The notes: generated by a model not told the origin, from the sequence alone. DNA of 64,000 nt from Phenylobacterium immobile (ATCC 35973) (GCF_001375595.1 NZ_CVJQ01000002.1:124001-188000); one strand, 5' to 3'. Positions 7,624-16,508 are shown, numbered from the stretch's first letter. A program made the numbers and translations.

Positions 7624-8049
7624 CTAGTGCGCGGCGGGAGTCGTTTCCGAGATTTCCTCGAGGGTCTTGCCGACGGCCTTCGCGCCGTAGTCCAGCGCGA
7701 TGTCGCCCAGCGACAGGATGCCCGCCAGCTTGCCGGCGTCGTCCAGCACGACCAGGCGGCGGATCTGGTGCGCGCCCATCTTCGCCGCGGCGTCGGCGAC
7801 ATTGTCGTCGCTGGAGCAAGTCTGGACGTCGTCGGTCATCACATCGGACACCGGCGATTCGAAGCTGCGACCCTCGGCCACGACGCGCAGGACGATGTCG
7901 CGGTCGGTGATCAGGCCGACGACCTTGCCGTCCTCGACCACCGGCACGGCGCCGCTTTCGACCTCGGCCATGGTCTTGGCCACTTGGGCGATGGTGGTGT
8001 CGCGGCTGGCCGTGGCCACCTGCGCGGTCATGACTTCACTGACGTTCAT
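7624..8049 (-). CDS. tandem CBS-domain protein
   Basis: This 141-residue cytoplasmic protein consists of two CBS motifs. The first has VSEVMTAQVATASRDTTIAQVAKTM and GLITDRDIVLRVV; the second has VSDVMTDDVQTCSSDDNVADAA and GILSLGDIALDY. CBS pairs bind adenine nucleotides or sense ionic strength and energy state. Stand-alone forms like this often respond to stress, but the partner is unknown. The start is the ATG at 8049, preceded by AGGAAC. A longer upstream frame has no ribosome site. It is transcribed convergently with pstS and divergently from the acyltransferase gene. Confidence 0.88.
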   Translation of the reverse strand: MNVSEVMTAQVATASRDTTIAQVAKTMAEVESGAVPVVEDGKVVGLITDRDIVLRVVAEGRSFESPVSDVMTDDVQTCSSDDNVADAAAKMGAHQIRRLVVLDDAGKLAGILSLGDIALDYGAKAVGKTLEEISETTPAAH

Positions 8050-8281
8050 GGGGATGTTCCTCGTTAAGACGGGTGCGGGTGTCCGCGTCGCATAAGGAAA
8101 CCCCTGCAGCCCACCCTCGTTCCGGCCACGCTGCACAGCTGGGGCGGTTAGGGAACGCGCACCGAGCGCCGCAATCTGCTGCGGAATGAGGCGTTGGGAA
8201 TTAGTCGGCGTCCGGCGATTCTTGTTCTATTGCCGGTCTCATGAGCGTTCCGCTTCAATTGGTTTGTCTCGTGGAGGAGAC

Positions 8282-10192
8282 ATGACCCTTTTGAGTTGGC
8301 CGCGCCCCGAGTGGCGCGGCCCCTTTTTCCTCCACGGCCGAAAGGCGGCGCATTCGGCCGGCGGCGACACGCAACGTGCAGAAGGCCCGCCCTCACCGCT
8401 TCCGAGCCTGCACTCGCCCCGGCGCTACGACCTCGACTGGCTGCGGGTCACGGCTTTCGGCCTGCTGATCCTCTACCATGTGGCCCTGGTCTACTCGCCG
8501 TTCGACTGGCACATCCGCTCGCGTCACACCTTCGGCTGGGTGCGTGAGGCCCTGCTCGTCACCAGCCCTTGGCGTTTGACCCTTCTGTTTCTGGTTTCGG
8601 GCGCCGCCCTGCGGTTCCTCTGCCGAAACCGCTCCACCGGCCAGATCCTGCAGACCCGATTCAGCCGCCTCGCCCCGCCCTTGATCTTTGGCGTCATCGT
8701 GCTGGTGCCGATCCAGTCGTGGATCGAAGCTACAGACAAGGGATTCTGGACCCAGGGCTACGTCAGTTGGCTCGCCAGCGAGTTCAGCCCGGCCGGCCTC
8801 GCCAATGGCGTACCGGTCAACCATCTCTGGTTCCTCGTCTACATAAGCGCCTACAGCCTGGCCGCCGTTCTCTTGATGCAGCCCCGGCTCGTGAGCGCCC
8901 TCGAGCCACGGCTTGAGCATGCCCTGCGCGGCTGGCGGGCGCTCGCCTGGCCGATTGTCTATCTGCTCGCCATTCGCGTCCTGATCTTCCCCTGGTTCGG
9001 TGTGACGAACCGGCTGAGCGCCGACTGGTACAACCACGCCCTCTCTTTCGCCGCCTTCCTGTTCGGCTTTCTGGTGGTCGGGCGCGAGACGATCTGGCGC
9101 GACCTGGAACGCCTGCGGTTCGTCAGTCTGGCCATCGGCCTCGTCGCTCTGCCCCTGGTGATGATCCAGGACGTCCATCCGGGCGGCGGCGCCTATGACG
9201 GTGTGCCGCGGGCTGTGGTCTTCGCCATCGAGCAGGGCTGCATGATCGCCGCGATCCTCGGCTTCGCAAGCCGCCATCTGCGCGACGCCGGCGGCCCAGT
9301 GCTCAGCTATCTGAACGGCGCGATTTTTCCGCTCTACCTGGCCCATCAGACGGTCCTGGTCGCCGCGGCCTGGATGCTGAAGCCCGCCGGGCTGCCGGCC
9401 GCTGTCGAGGCCCTGCTGCTCGTCGCCGCGACCATCCTGGGCAGCCTTGTGATCTATGAGGTCGTCCGCCGCGTCCCGGCAATGCGGCCGCTCTGGGGGC
9501 TCAAACCCCAGCGCGAAGGGACTCCCCGCTACCCGCGCCGTCGCAGTCTTTTGGCGTTCGGCGTCGCCGGCCCAATTGTGGCGCTCGCCACCGTCGTCAC
9601 CGCGATCGCCGCCTACCCCGGCTTCAACCACGCGACCCAGTACCTGAGCGAACTCGGCGGCGCTTCCGCCCGCGATCCGGCGATTTTCAACACCGGCGTT
9701 CTGTTGGCCGGCCTCATGGCGGGCCTCGCCGGACTGGGTTTCGGCTTGGCGATCATCGCGCTCACCAACGCCCGCCTGGTCGGCACGCTGACGGCCCTCG
9801 TCTTCGCCGCCGCCGGCGTCGGCCTCTCGGCGGCCGCGCTCTACCCTTGGCCCGACCCGCGGCACATGGCGATCAACCTCGGCCTCGGCATTCAGATCGC
9901 CCCTTTGCTCCTGCTCTGGGGCCTCTGGCGCCGGCGCGACCTCAAGCGACTTAAGCTGTTCCTCGCGACCATCTTCCTAATTATGGCGATATTGACCGTG
10001 CTCACCAAACACCTGCTGTTCCCGGGCACGGTGACCGACGCCAACGTCGGCTGGTGGGAGCGCGCCTACGCGATCGTCCTCGTGGGCTGGGTGGCCGTCG
10101 CCGCGCTGGTCCTTGATCGAAGCCTGGGCGCCGAGGCGCCGGCGGACGTTATCCACGCAGAAAACGCACACGGAGCGCGCACGAAAGTCTGA
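8282..10192 (+). CDS. acyltransferase-3 (OpgC-like) fused to DUF998 membrane domain
   Basis: This 636-residue inner-membrane protein has two halves. Residues about 45-420 form an acyltransferase-3 domain with the family start RRYDLDWLRVTAFGLLILYH, the VNHLWFLVYI helix and YLNGAIFPLYLAHQTV; it has ten or so membrane segments. Residues about 450-620 form a DUF998-type six-helix domain beginning AGPIVALATVVTAIAAYPGFNH and containing YLSELGG. OpgC enzymes succinylate periplasmic glucans, and the glucosyltransferase gene opgH follows immediately, so acylation of osmoregulated glucan is a reasonable inference. The ATG at 8282 has a strong GGAGGAG site. The first 40 residues are low-complexity and contain the terminator-like hairpin. 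The substrate is unproven. Confidence 0.8.
   Translation: MTLLSWPRPEWRGPFFLHGRKAAHSAGGDTQRAEGPPSPLPSLHSPRRYDLDWLRVTAFGLLILYHVALVYSPFDWHIRSRHTFGWVREALLVTSPWRLTLLFLVSGAALRFLCRNRSTGQILQTRFSRLAPPLIFGVIVLVPIQSWIEATDKGFWTQGYVSWLASEFSPAGLANGVPVNHLWFLVYISAYSLAAVLLMQPRLVSALEPRLEHALRGWRALAWPIVYLLAIRVLIFPWFGVTNRLSADWYNHALSFAAFLFGFLVVGRETIWRDLERLRFVSLAIGLVALPLVMIQDVHPGGGAYDGVPRAVVFAIEQGCMIAAILGFASRHLRDAGGPVLSYLNGAIFPLYLAHQTVLVAAAWMLKPAGLPAAVEALLLVAATILGSLVIYEVVRRVPAMRPLWGLKPQREGTPRYPRRRSLLAFGVAGPIVALATVVTAIAAYPGFNHATQYLSELGGASARDPAIFNTGVLLAGLMAGLAGLGFGLAIIALTNARLVGTLTALVFAAAGVGLSAAALYPWPDPRHMAINLGLGIQIAPLLLLWGLWRRRDLKRLKLFLATIFLIMAILTVLTKHLLFPGTVTDANVGWWERAYAIVLVGWVAVAALVLDRSLGAEAPADVIHAENAHGARTKV
8298..8328 (+). 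terminator. canonical terminator inside the start of the acyltransferase gene
   Basis: GGCCGCGCC (8298-8306) pairs perfectly with GGCGCGGCC (8313-8321) around a six-base loop, followed by CC and five T residues. It begins 16 bases after the ATG of a strongly initiated reading frame (ribosome site GGAGGAG). It could be an attenuator read through only under some condition, or the 3' end of a small RNA transcribed from 8.05-8.28 kb. Confidence 0.6.
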
Positions 10193-10295
10193 TCAAGATT
10201 GAATTCACATGTCCGTGATTGTATGGCTGGGATTCTGATGGATGCTGCATCGCAGCACAGGTTCTCGCCTGCCGCCGTGGAGAGTGAAGCCTTCG

Positions 10296-12272
10296 ATGGA
10301 CAACCTGGCGCGGCGCCTACCGGCTGGCCAATATCCGGCGGACCAAAACCAAGCGGCGTCTTGGAAGGACAACGCTGCGTGGCTGGACGCGGGCGCAGCT
10401 GACGCCTGGCTGCCGGCTGAGGCGCCTCTGGCCATGCCCCGGCAGGAACTGCATGGCGATCGCCCGGACCTGAAGCCGGAGACCAGTCCCGCCCACATCG
10501 GTCGTCGTCGGGCCCTGGTGTTCGGCGGCGCGGCGATCCTCACCGCACTCGTCGCCGCCGGTCCCTTCGCCCTCTACCTGCGTGAGGGCTTCGAGCGCCT
10601 AGAGATGCTCGGCTTCGCCGCCTTCCTGATGCTGGCCGCGGCGATCTCCACCTGGTTCTGCAGCGCGCTGGCGGGCTTCCACGCCCTGATGACCGGCGCA
10701 GAGCAGGAAGATCTCGACTTCTCGCCCCGTCCGTCCGCGCCGCTGTCGCGCACGGCGCTCCTGATGCCGCTCTATAACGAAGACGCTGAGGCCGCCTTTG
10801 GCCGTCTGGCCGCCCTCGACGTATCGCTGGCGCGGCTCGGTGTCTCTGACGCCTTCGACATCTTCGTGCTCAGCGACACCCGCCGCCCTGAGATCGCGGC
10901 CGATGAGGACGCCTGCTACCTGACCCTGCGTCGCTACGCCCACAGCGCCCTCTACCTGCGCCGTCGGGCCCAGAACACAGAGCGCAAAGCCGGCAACATC
11001 ACCGACTGGGTCGAGCACTTCGGCGACGCCTACGACTTTATGATCGTCCTCGACGCCGACTCCACCATGGCCGGCGAGACGGTCCTGCGCCTCGCAGACG
11101 CCATGGAGCGCCATGAGGGCGTCGGCCTGATCCAGACCGCCCCCACGATCGTCGGCGCCCGTACACTCTACGGCCGCGTCTCGCAGTTCAGCGTGCGCAT
11201 GTACGGCCGCGTGGCCGCCGCAGGCGTCGGCTTCTGGTCCGGCGCGGAGGGCAGTTACTGGGGCCACAACGCCATCCTGCGCGTGAAAGCCTTCGCCGCC
11301 TGCGCCAAGCTGCCGATCCTCGAAGGCGACAAGCCCTTCGGCGGCGACATCCTCAGCCATGACGTCGTCGAGGCCGGCATGCTGCGCCGCGCCGGGTGGG
11401 CCGTGCACGTCACCGCCGCCCTGGACGGCAGCGCCGAAGAGACGCCGCCGACCCTGCTCGACTTCATCCGCCGCGACTACCGCTGGTGCCAGGGCAACCT
11501 GCAACACCTGGCGCTGCTTGGCGCCCGCGGCCTGCACCCGATCAACCGCGCCCAGTTGGGCATGGGAGCTATGGCCTATATCGCCTCGCCGCTCTGGATG
11601 ATCACCTTGATCGTCGGCCTCGCCATCCAGTTGCAGTTCCCCCCGGACTGGGGCTCGCTCTGGTATTTCATGGGCCCGGAGCTCACGCCCTTCATGTTGG
11701 GCACCTGGATCTCCGGGGTGCTGCTGGTCGGCCCCAAGATCATGGGCGCGGTCATCGTGCTCAGCCGGCCGGGCGAGCTGAAGGCCTTCGGCGGCAGTCG
11801 CACCGTAATGCGCGGAGTCCTCGCCGAGGTGGTCATGTCGGCCTTGATGGCCCCGATCCAGATGGTCGCCAACACCCGATCGGTCCTGCGCGTCCTGCGC
11901 GGCCGCGACGCCGGCTGGAGCGCCCAGCAGCGTGACGCCGATGGCCTGCGCTTCGCCGACGCCTGCCGCGCCATGGCGGCCCAAATCGCCGCCGGCGTCC
12001 TGTGTTTTGGCCTGCTCTGCGCCTTCCGGCCGGACCTGCTGCTGTGCTTCGCGCCAATCTTCCTGCCGCTGATGGCCTCGCCGTGGCTCGCGATCTTCAC
12101 CTCCAAGCGCAGCGCTGGTGACGCCTTCGCCGCGCAAGGCCTGCTCGTCATTCCCGATGATGAAGGCGTCAGTGCGAGCCCCGCCGTTCTGGGCGCCGTC
12201 TTCCGCCAGCCGCCCCGTGGCTATGGCCGCACCTTGCAGGACGCGGTGCCGTCCGAGATGAGCAAGCTCTAG
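10296..12272 (+). CDS. opgH: glucans biosynthesis glucosyltransferase OpgH (copy 1)
   Basis: OpgH is an inner-membrane GT2 enzyme that polymerises the glucose backbone of osmoregulated periplasmic glucans from UDP-glucose. The 658-residue protein has an N-terminal APLAMPRQELH motif near residue 43 and two membrane helices (about 74-130). The catalytic domain follows with LMPLYNED, VLDADSTM (Asp253, Asp255), SYWGHNAILR and DYRWCQGNLQH (the Q/R-x-x-R-W-type motif, Arg396-Trp397). Several C-terminal helices complete it. It is shorter than the E. coli enzyme (about 850 residues). I chose the ATG at 10296, which gives MDNLARRLPA, matching the start of the second copy at 23838. An upstream ATG at 10242 is possible. 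Confidence 0.9.
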   Translation: MDNLARRLPAGQYPADQNQAASWKDNAAWLDAGAADAWLPAEAPLAMPRQELHGDRPDLKPETSPAHIGRRRALVFGGAAILTALVAAGPFALYLREGFERLEMLGFAAFLMLAAAISTWFCSALAGFHALMTGAEQEDLDFSPRPSAPLSRTALLMPLYNEDAEAAFGRLAALDVSLARLGVSDAFDIFVLSDTRRPEIAADEDACYLTLRRYAHSALYLRRRAQNTERKAGNITDWVEHFGDAYDFMIVLDADSTMAGETVLRLADAMERHEGVGLIQTAPTIVGARTLYGRVSQFSVRMYGRVAAAGVGFWSGAEGSYWGHNAILRVKAFAACAKLPILEGDKPFGGDILSHDVVEAGMLRRAGWAVHVTAALDGSAEETPPTLLDFIRRDYRWCQGNLQHLALLGARGLHPINRAQLGMGAMAYIASPLWMITLIVGLAIQLQFPPDWGSLWYFMGPELTPFMLGTWISGVLLVGPKIMGAVIVLSRPGELKAFGGSRTVMRGVLAEVVMSALMAPIQMVANTRSVLRVLRGRDAGWSAQQRDADGLRFADACRAMAAQIAAGVLCFGLLCAFRPDLLLCFAPIFLPLMASPWLAIFTSKRSAGDAFAAQGLLVIPDDEGVSASPAVLGAVFRQPPRGYGRTLQDAVPSEMSKL

Positions 12273-12350
12273 GCCCTGAGCGCCGGGTCGGGCTATGGTT
12301 CCGCCTTCGCCGTGCGGCGTTCGCAAGGCGCGCGCGTTCAGGGGATCCCG

Positions 12351-13172
12351 ATGCCCAAGACCACCGCTGCGATCCTCGCGGCCATGGCCTGTGCCCTGAC
12401 ATTCATCGTCCTGGTCCCCAGCGCCGCGGCGCAGAACGCCGTCGCCGCCCAGCAGTATTCCGCCACCGCCCAGCGCGTGCTGAACCAGGCCCGATCCGTC
12501 TCCGGCGGGCCCGGCTGGAACACCATCCGCGGCGTCCACGAAACCGGCCGACGCGCGGGCGTGCGCTACGAATCCTGGCGCGACCCAGTCCGCTATGGGC
12601 AGCGCATCGAGACGCATGAGGCCGCGGGCAGACGCGTGCGAGCCTTCAACGGCGCAGCGGAGTGGCAGATCCTGCCCACGGGCCAAGCCACGGGCGCCGA
12701 TGACATCGGCACAGTCGCCCGCGCTCGCTCGGAGGCTTTCTTCGGCTCCTTCGGCTACTTCTTTCCCAGCCGCTACGACATCCGCACGGCCTACGTCGGC
12801 GTGCGCAAGCAGGGCGACCGCACCTTTGAGGTGATCATCGTCCGTCCCGCCGGCGGCTTGCCCCGCGAACTGTGGTTCGATCGCCGCACCAGCTTGCTCG
12901 CCCGCATCGTCAACCGCAGCGGCCCGACCGTAACCACCACCGAGGTCCTCGACTATCGCCGCGTGGGCGCGATCATGGCGCCGTTCAAGTATGTGACCGA
13001 TGGGGTCGAGCGGACGGTGGAAGCGATCGACTTCCGCGCCACGGATCGCGATTCCTTCAGCCTGCCCTACGTCGCCCCACCGACGCCCGCCCCGCCCGCC
13101 AAGACGCCGACACCCGCCAAGACTGCGCCGACGGCGAAGACGACACCGCCGTTGAAGTACCCCAAGCCCTAA
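12351..13172 (+). CDS. exported protein of unknown function with Pro/Lys/Thr-rich tail
   Basis: The 273-residue product has a clear signal peptide (about residues 1-27, ending AAAQN), so it should be periplasmic. The mature part is about 200 residues with alternating short strands. Examples are VRYESWRDPVRYGQRIETHE and GGLPRELWFDRRTSLLARIV, ending with APFKYVTDGVERTVEAIDF. This resembles the half-barrel fold seen in LolA/LolB-like lipoprotein carriers. The last 30 residues are a repetitive Thr-Pro-Ala-Lys tail. I do not recognise a specific family. The start follows a GGGGAT site. The TAA stop overlaps the TAG stop of the convergent apbE gene. Confidence 0.75.
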   Translation: MPKTTAAILAAMACALTFIVLVPSAAAQNAVAAQQYSATAQRVLNQARSVSGGPGWNTIRGVHETGRRAGVRYESWRDPVRYGQRIETHEAAGRRVRAFNGAAEWQILPTGQATGADDIGTVARARSEAFFGSFGYFFPSRYDIRTAYVGVRKQGDRTFEVIIVRPAGGLPRELWFDRRTSLLARIVNRSGPTVTTTEVLDYRRVGAIMAPFKYVTDGVERTVEAIDFRATDRDSFSLPYVAPPTPAPPAKTPTPAKTAPTAKTTPPLKYPKP

Positions 13173-14155
13173 TCGTCCAGCAGGGCCGCCAGCGCTGGCG
13201 ACAAGGTCTCGCGCCAGCGGTCCGCCTCGCGCCACAGGAAGCAGGCCGCGATATCCTTCGTGGTCGCAAACGCTTCGGCCTCGTCGCCCATCACCTGCAA
13301 TGCCGTGCAAATCGCATCGGCCTGCATGCAGGAGTCGTGCAGCACGCTCACCTGCGCCAGCCGTGTCCGAACAGGCTCCCGGGTCACAGGGTTGATGGTG
13401 TGACTGTAGCGACGTCCGTTCCAGATGAACTGCCGCCGCCAGTCGCCGGAGGTCGCGACCGAGATTCCGGTTAGGGCGATCCGCAATGGCGGTTCTTCCA
13501 GGTGGGCCTCGGCCGGGTGTTCCAGGTCGACCCACCAGGGCTCGCCGTCGCCGCGCACGCCGGAGCCGCGCAGTTCCCCGCCGATCTCGATTAGGAAATC
13601 GCGGACGCCCAGGCCAGCCACCGCCTGCGCGGCGAGATCCACCCCATAGCCTTTGGCGACGCCCGACAGGTCCAGCCGCAAGCCGCCAGGCTGGCGCATT
13701 CGGCCGCCCTCGATCTCCAGTGCGCGCCAACCCGACACCGCAGCCGCCAGACGCTCCGGCCTCGGCGGCTCAAGCGCCGCACCCCAGGCGCCGAACCCCC
13801 AAAGGTCGACCGCCTCGCCGAGCGTCGGGTCGAAGGCGCCGTCGCTCGCCTGCGCCATGACCAACGCGGCGCGGATCACACGCAACAGGTGATCCGGCGC
13901 CTCGACCCACGCGCCAGCCGGGGCGGCGTTGAACCGCGAGATATCGCTCTCCGGTTCCCAGGTGCTCATTTGCTTGACGACGAGGTTCGCGGCGCCCTGT
14001 ACGGCCGCCGTCAGGGCGGCGTCAGACACCGCCAGAGGCGCATTGGCGAGCAGCGTCCAACTCACGCCCATCGTCGGTCCGCTCAGGCGAATGGGCCGAC
14101 CGGGCCTCGGCCGGGTGGCCTCAGCCGTAAGACCATGGGGGATCGCGATCCGCAT
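13169..14155 (-). CDS. apbE: FAD:protein FMN transferase (ApbE family)
   Basis: ApbE covalently attaches FMN from FAD to a threonine or serine of exported or membrane redox proteins. The 328-residue protein has TMGVSWTLL, MSTWEPESDISRFN, LDLSGVAKGYGVDLAA, LIEIGGELRGSG, SVATSGDWRR, HTINPVTREP and CMQADAICTALQVMGDEA, all family landmarks. No obvious lipoprotein signal is present, unlike many ApbE proteins. It is the last gene of a minus-strand operon with DUF4198, DUF2271 and PepSY proteins, which are known companions of ApbE in extracytosolic flavin systems. The overlap of its stop with the convergent gene leaves no intergenic space. Confidence 0.9.
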   Translation of the reverse strand: MRIAIPHGLTAEATRPRPGRPIRLSGPTMGVSWTLLANAPLAVSDAALTAAVQGAANLVVKQMSTWEPESDISRFNAAPAGAWVEAPDHLLRVIRAALVMAQASDGAFDPTLGEAVDLWGFGAWGAALEPPRPERLAAAVSGWRALEIEGGRMRQPGGLRLDLSGVAKGYGVDLAAQAVAGLGVRDFLIEIGGELRGSGVRGDGEPWWVDLEHPAEAHLEEPPLRIALTGISVATSGDWRRQFIWNGRRYSHTINPVTREPVRTRLAQVSVLHDSCMQADAICTALQVMGDEAEAFATTKDIAACFLWREADRWRETLSPALAALLDD

Positions 14156-14179
14156 GGCGTCGCGCGCCTCAGCCGCGGC

Positions 14180-14989
14180 CTATTCGGGCAGGACTTCGAG
14201 GGTCGCGATATAACTCGCGTTGCGCGACACGCCATTCATCGGCTCACCGCGCACGCCCGCCTCGATCCAGTACATGCCCGCTTCTGGCCACTTCACCTCG
14301 AAGACACCATCGGCTCCCGTGCTGATCTTCATCTCCGTGGTCTTACGATAGCGCTGATCACCCTGGACGACCTCGACCTCGACGCCCGCGGCCGGCTTGC
14401 CGTCGATCAGCAGGCGGAACTTGGCGGGCTCGCTGGCGACCAGATCGTTGGGGTGGGTGATCGGCTCAAGCTCCAGGCCCTGGCCCGTCGGCTTCAGCAC
14501 CTCAGTGCTCGGCGCGCCGTTGGTGATGAAGGTCTCGATACGTCGCACGTTGGAGGAGACTTTCACCTCGGTCGCGTCCTTAGGGATGGCCGTGGCCATC
14601 TGCGCCTGCGTCCCGCGCCAACGCTTGGTCTCGGTCCCGACCTTGTAGCTGGCGAACAGCAGGTCGCCGCCGCCGGCGCTGGCGATCTTATAGGTGCCAG
14701 GCTTCGCCAGACGCACATCGAAGGTCGATCGGTACTTGCCAGTCGAGGTGTTCTCCAGCGGCAGGACCGCGCCGTCCGGCGCGTAGGCCGTCACCCCATC
14801 CAGCCGCATGGCGGCGTGGTCGGCGTAGAACAGATCATTGGAGATCGCCCCATCCACCGTGACCCAGGTGTCATTGCCAGACAGAACCGTGCCCATGGGC
14901 AGAAGCCAGGCGCGGTGGGCATGGGCGGTCGGCGCGAGGAGCGCGACGCAGCCGGCGACAATGATGGCGGCGCGGGAAGCGGCGGACAT
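14180..14989 (-). CDS. DUF4198 periplasmic protein
   Basis: The 269-residue protein has a signal peptide (residues 1-24, ending AHAH) and starts its mature part with HRAWLLPMGTVLSG. That histidine-containing start is typical of DUF4198/CbiK-like exported proteins thought to bind metals or act with transporters. The C-terminal half contains an Ig-like or carboxypeptidase-regulatory-like module (LLIDGKPAAGVEVEVVQGD, STGADGVFEVKWPEAGMYWIEAG). It sits between DUF2271 and ApbE genes in the same direction with 24-bp gaps, so it probably works with them. The exact role is unknown. Confidence 0.85.
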   Translation of the reverse strand: MSAASRAAIIVAGCVALLAPTAHAHRAWLLPMGTVLSGNDTWVTVDGAISNDLFYADHAAMRLDGVTAYAPDGAVLPLENTSTGKYRSTFDVRLAKPGTYKIASAGGGDLLFASYKVGTETKRWRGTQAQMATAIPKDATEVKVSSNVRRIETFITNGAPSTEVLKPTGQGLELEPITHPNDLVASEPAKFRLLIDGKPAAGVEVEVVQGDQRYRKTTEMKISTGADGVFEVKWPEAGMYWIEAGVRGEPMNGVSRNASYIATLEVLPE

Positions 14990-15013
14990 GATGATGTTCC
15001 TCTCTGGTCTGTT

Positions 15014-15535
15014 CTACGGTTCGGCCGTGACGCTGATAGCCCCCAGCTCGGATGTCCCCTGGACGGTCGACGTCTTCGCCGCGCCCTTAGCGCCCCAGAC
15101 GAACGGCGCCCGCAGCACCTCGCGGCCGCCGACCTCACGGGCCGCCTCGACCACCAGGTTGTAGGCCCCCGGCGCCACGCCGGTCATTTGCTGGCGGGTG
15201 AAGACCAGTTGCTGCTTGCCCGGCGCCTTGGTGGGGCCGCTGACGCCGGCGATCGGCATCGTCGTGGTCCGCCCGGCCTTGCGCCACCACTGGCGCATGT
15301 CCTTCAGCCAGGTGACGCCTTCGTTGTCGCGCTTCTTGACGTCATACCAAACCGCCAGAGTCTTCACCGCGGCCTGGTCGGCGCCTTCGATCCACACGGC
15401 GACGTAGGGCCGATGATATTCGGCTACGGTCATCTTCGGCAGCTCGAGGCTGACGTTCAGCTCCGCCGCCTGGCCCGCGACAGGCAGCCCAGCCAAGCCT
15501 GCGGCCGCGACGACAATGTGGTGGTTCGCGCCCAT
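15014..15535 (-). CDS. DUF2271 periplasmic protein with altered flavinylation motif
   Basis: The 173-residue protein has a signal peptide ending AGQAA, a single DUF2271 domain (YVAVWIEGADQAAVKTLAVWYD, then WLKDMRQWWRKAG) and a C-terminal strand-rich part. DUF2271 proteins occur next to ApbE and PepSY genes, and many carry a flavinylation site of the form D-x-x-S/T-G-A/S-T. Here the matching place reads A96-G-V-S-G-P-T102, followed by KAPG. The threonine and glycine are kept, but the acidic residue and the small residue before Thr are lost. Whether FMN is still attached is open. Confidence 0.85.
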   Translation of the reverse strand: MGANHHIVVAAAGLAGLPVAGQAAELNVSLELPKMTVAEYHRPYVAVWIEGADQAAVKTLAVWYDVKKRDNEGVTWLKDMRQWWRKAGRTTTMPIAGVSGPTKAPGKQQLVFTRQQMTGVAPGAYNLVVEAAREVGGREVLRAPFVWGAKGAAKTSTVQGTSELGAISVTAEP

Positions 15536-15545
15536 TGCGCTCTCC

Positions 15546-16211
15546 CTAGTGAACGAGAAACAGCGCCAGCAGCAGCGGGATCAGCAGCCCCGCCCCCACC
15601 AGCGGCCACGTCGACTTGCGGGCATGGGCGTGGAACTGCAGCAGCAGCAAGCCCGTCACGCAGAACACCACGCAGGCGATGGCGAAGACGTCGATGAACC
15701 AGGCCCAGGCCTCACCCGAGTTCCGGCCCTTGTGCAGATCGTTCAGATAGGCGATCGCGCCACGATCCGTGCGCTCGTAGGCCGCCTCGCCTGTCTCAGT
15801 GTCCAGCGTCACCCAGGCGTCCGTCCCTGGCCCGGGCAGGCCGAGATAGGCTTCGCCTTCTGACCACTCCACCGGACCCTTGCGGGCCTTGATCTTCATC
15901 TCCGACTTCAGCCACGCGACCACTGGCGCCGGCAGGTCGCCACGAGCAGTCTCCGCGGCCTTGAGCGCCGGCAACAGCGGGGCGGGCAACTCACCTGAAC
16001 GCTCCACCGTCTTCGGCTCCGACTTGATGTCGGCGGCGTGGTTCAAGGTGAAACCAGTGACGGCGAACGCCAGCATCCCGATCAGCGAAATCGCCGCGCT
16101 GATCCAGTGCCAGCGCACAGTCTGCCGCAGGAAGCCCGCGCGCCGCTGGGCCTTCTTGCGCGCCCGGGCGCGTTCATCGGCTTCGGCATCGGAAATCACA
16201 GTTGACGACAT
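15546..16211 (-). CDS. PepSY-associated TM helix protein
   Basis: The 221-residue inner-membrane protein has a basic cytoplasmic N-terminus. A first helix (WISAAISLIGMLAFAVTGFTLNHA) is followed by a periplasmic PepSY-like region with WVTLDTETGEAAYERTDRG and LNDLHKGRNSGEAWAWFID. Two more helices lie near the C-terminus (FAIACVVFCVTGLLLLQFH and LLIPLLLALFLVH). PepSY-TM proteins of this type move electrons across the membrane, often for ferric-iron reduction, with heme-ligating histidines in the helices. It is the first gene of the DUF2271-DUF4198-apbE operon. A Fur-like site lies about 300 bases upstream. Confidence 0.85.
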   Translation of the reverse strand: MSSTVISDAEADERARARKKAQRRAGFLRQTVRWHWISAAISLIGMLAFAVTGFTLNHAADIKSEPKTVERSGELPAPLLPALKAAETARGDLPAPVVAWLKSEMKIKARKGPVEWSEGEAYLGLPGPGTDAWVTLDTETGEAAYERTDRGAIAYLNDLHKGRNSGEAWAWFIDVFAIACVVFCVTGLLLLQFHAHARKSTWPLVGAGLLIPLLLALFLVH

Positions 16212-16295
16212 AGCTTACCGGGGTTGTTCGACTGCGCTGCGCAGTAGCATGGGCTTTCCATGTTGCAAACAAGTCGCAGCTGCAAAGCCCGCGCC

Positions 16296-16463
16296 TCAGT
16301 GTTCCGGCCGCTTCCCGCCAGGCTGCGCGCCGTCGGTTCGATGGGGCCTGCGAACGACCGCCGCGCCGCGACCGCCGCGGCCTGGGCCTTCTTCGCCCGA
16401 GGTCTTTCGGCCCGGCGTTTCGAGCGAAAGACCCAAGGCTGCGCCAAAAGGAATCCTGATCAT
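16296..16463 (-). pseudogene. 55-codon frame with signal-like start, possible gene remnant
   Basis: A minus-strand frame begins MIRIPFGAALGLSLETPG after a good GGGAGG site, then becomes an arginine/glycine-rich low-complexity sequence ending KRPEH. The start looks like the beginning of an exported protein, but no complete signal peptide or domain follows. It lies directly downstream of the Fur-like site. It may be the decayed start of an iron-regulated gene such as a receptor, or simply a chance frame. Confidence 0.2.
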
Positions 16464-16508
16464 CTGTCGCGCCTCCCGCGCGCCGGGACGACCCAATTGA
16501 TACATAGA

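Noticed and set aside
8223..8237. GTTCTATTGCCGGTC, a one-mismatch LexA-like box
   Set aside because: It lacks the shared TTTTGTTCTTGA context and is not near a gene with a damage-related role. One-mismatch boxes are frequent by chance.
10599..13730. A 1043-codon open frame on the minus strand opposite opgH
   Set aside because: It is antisense to two genes with firm families, has low-complexity Arg/Gly/Ala/His-rich sequence and no domain. Long antisense frames are expected in such GC-rich DNA.
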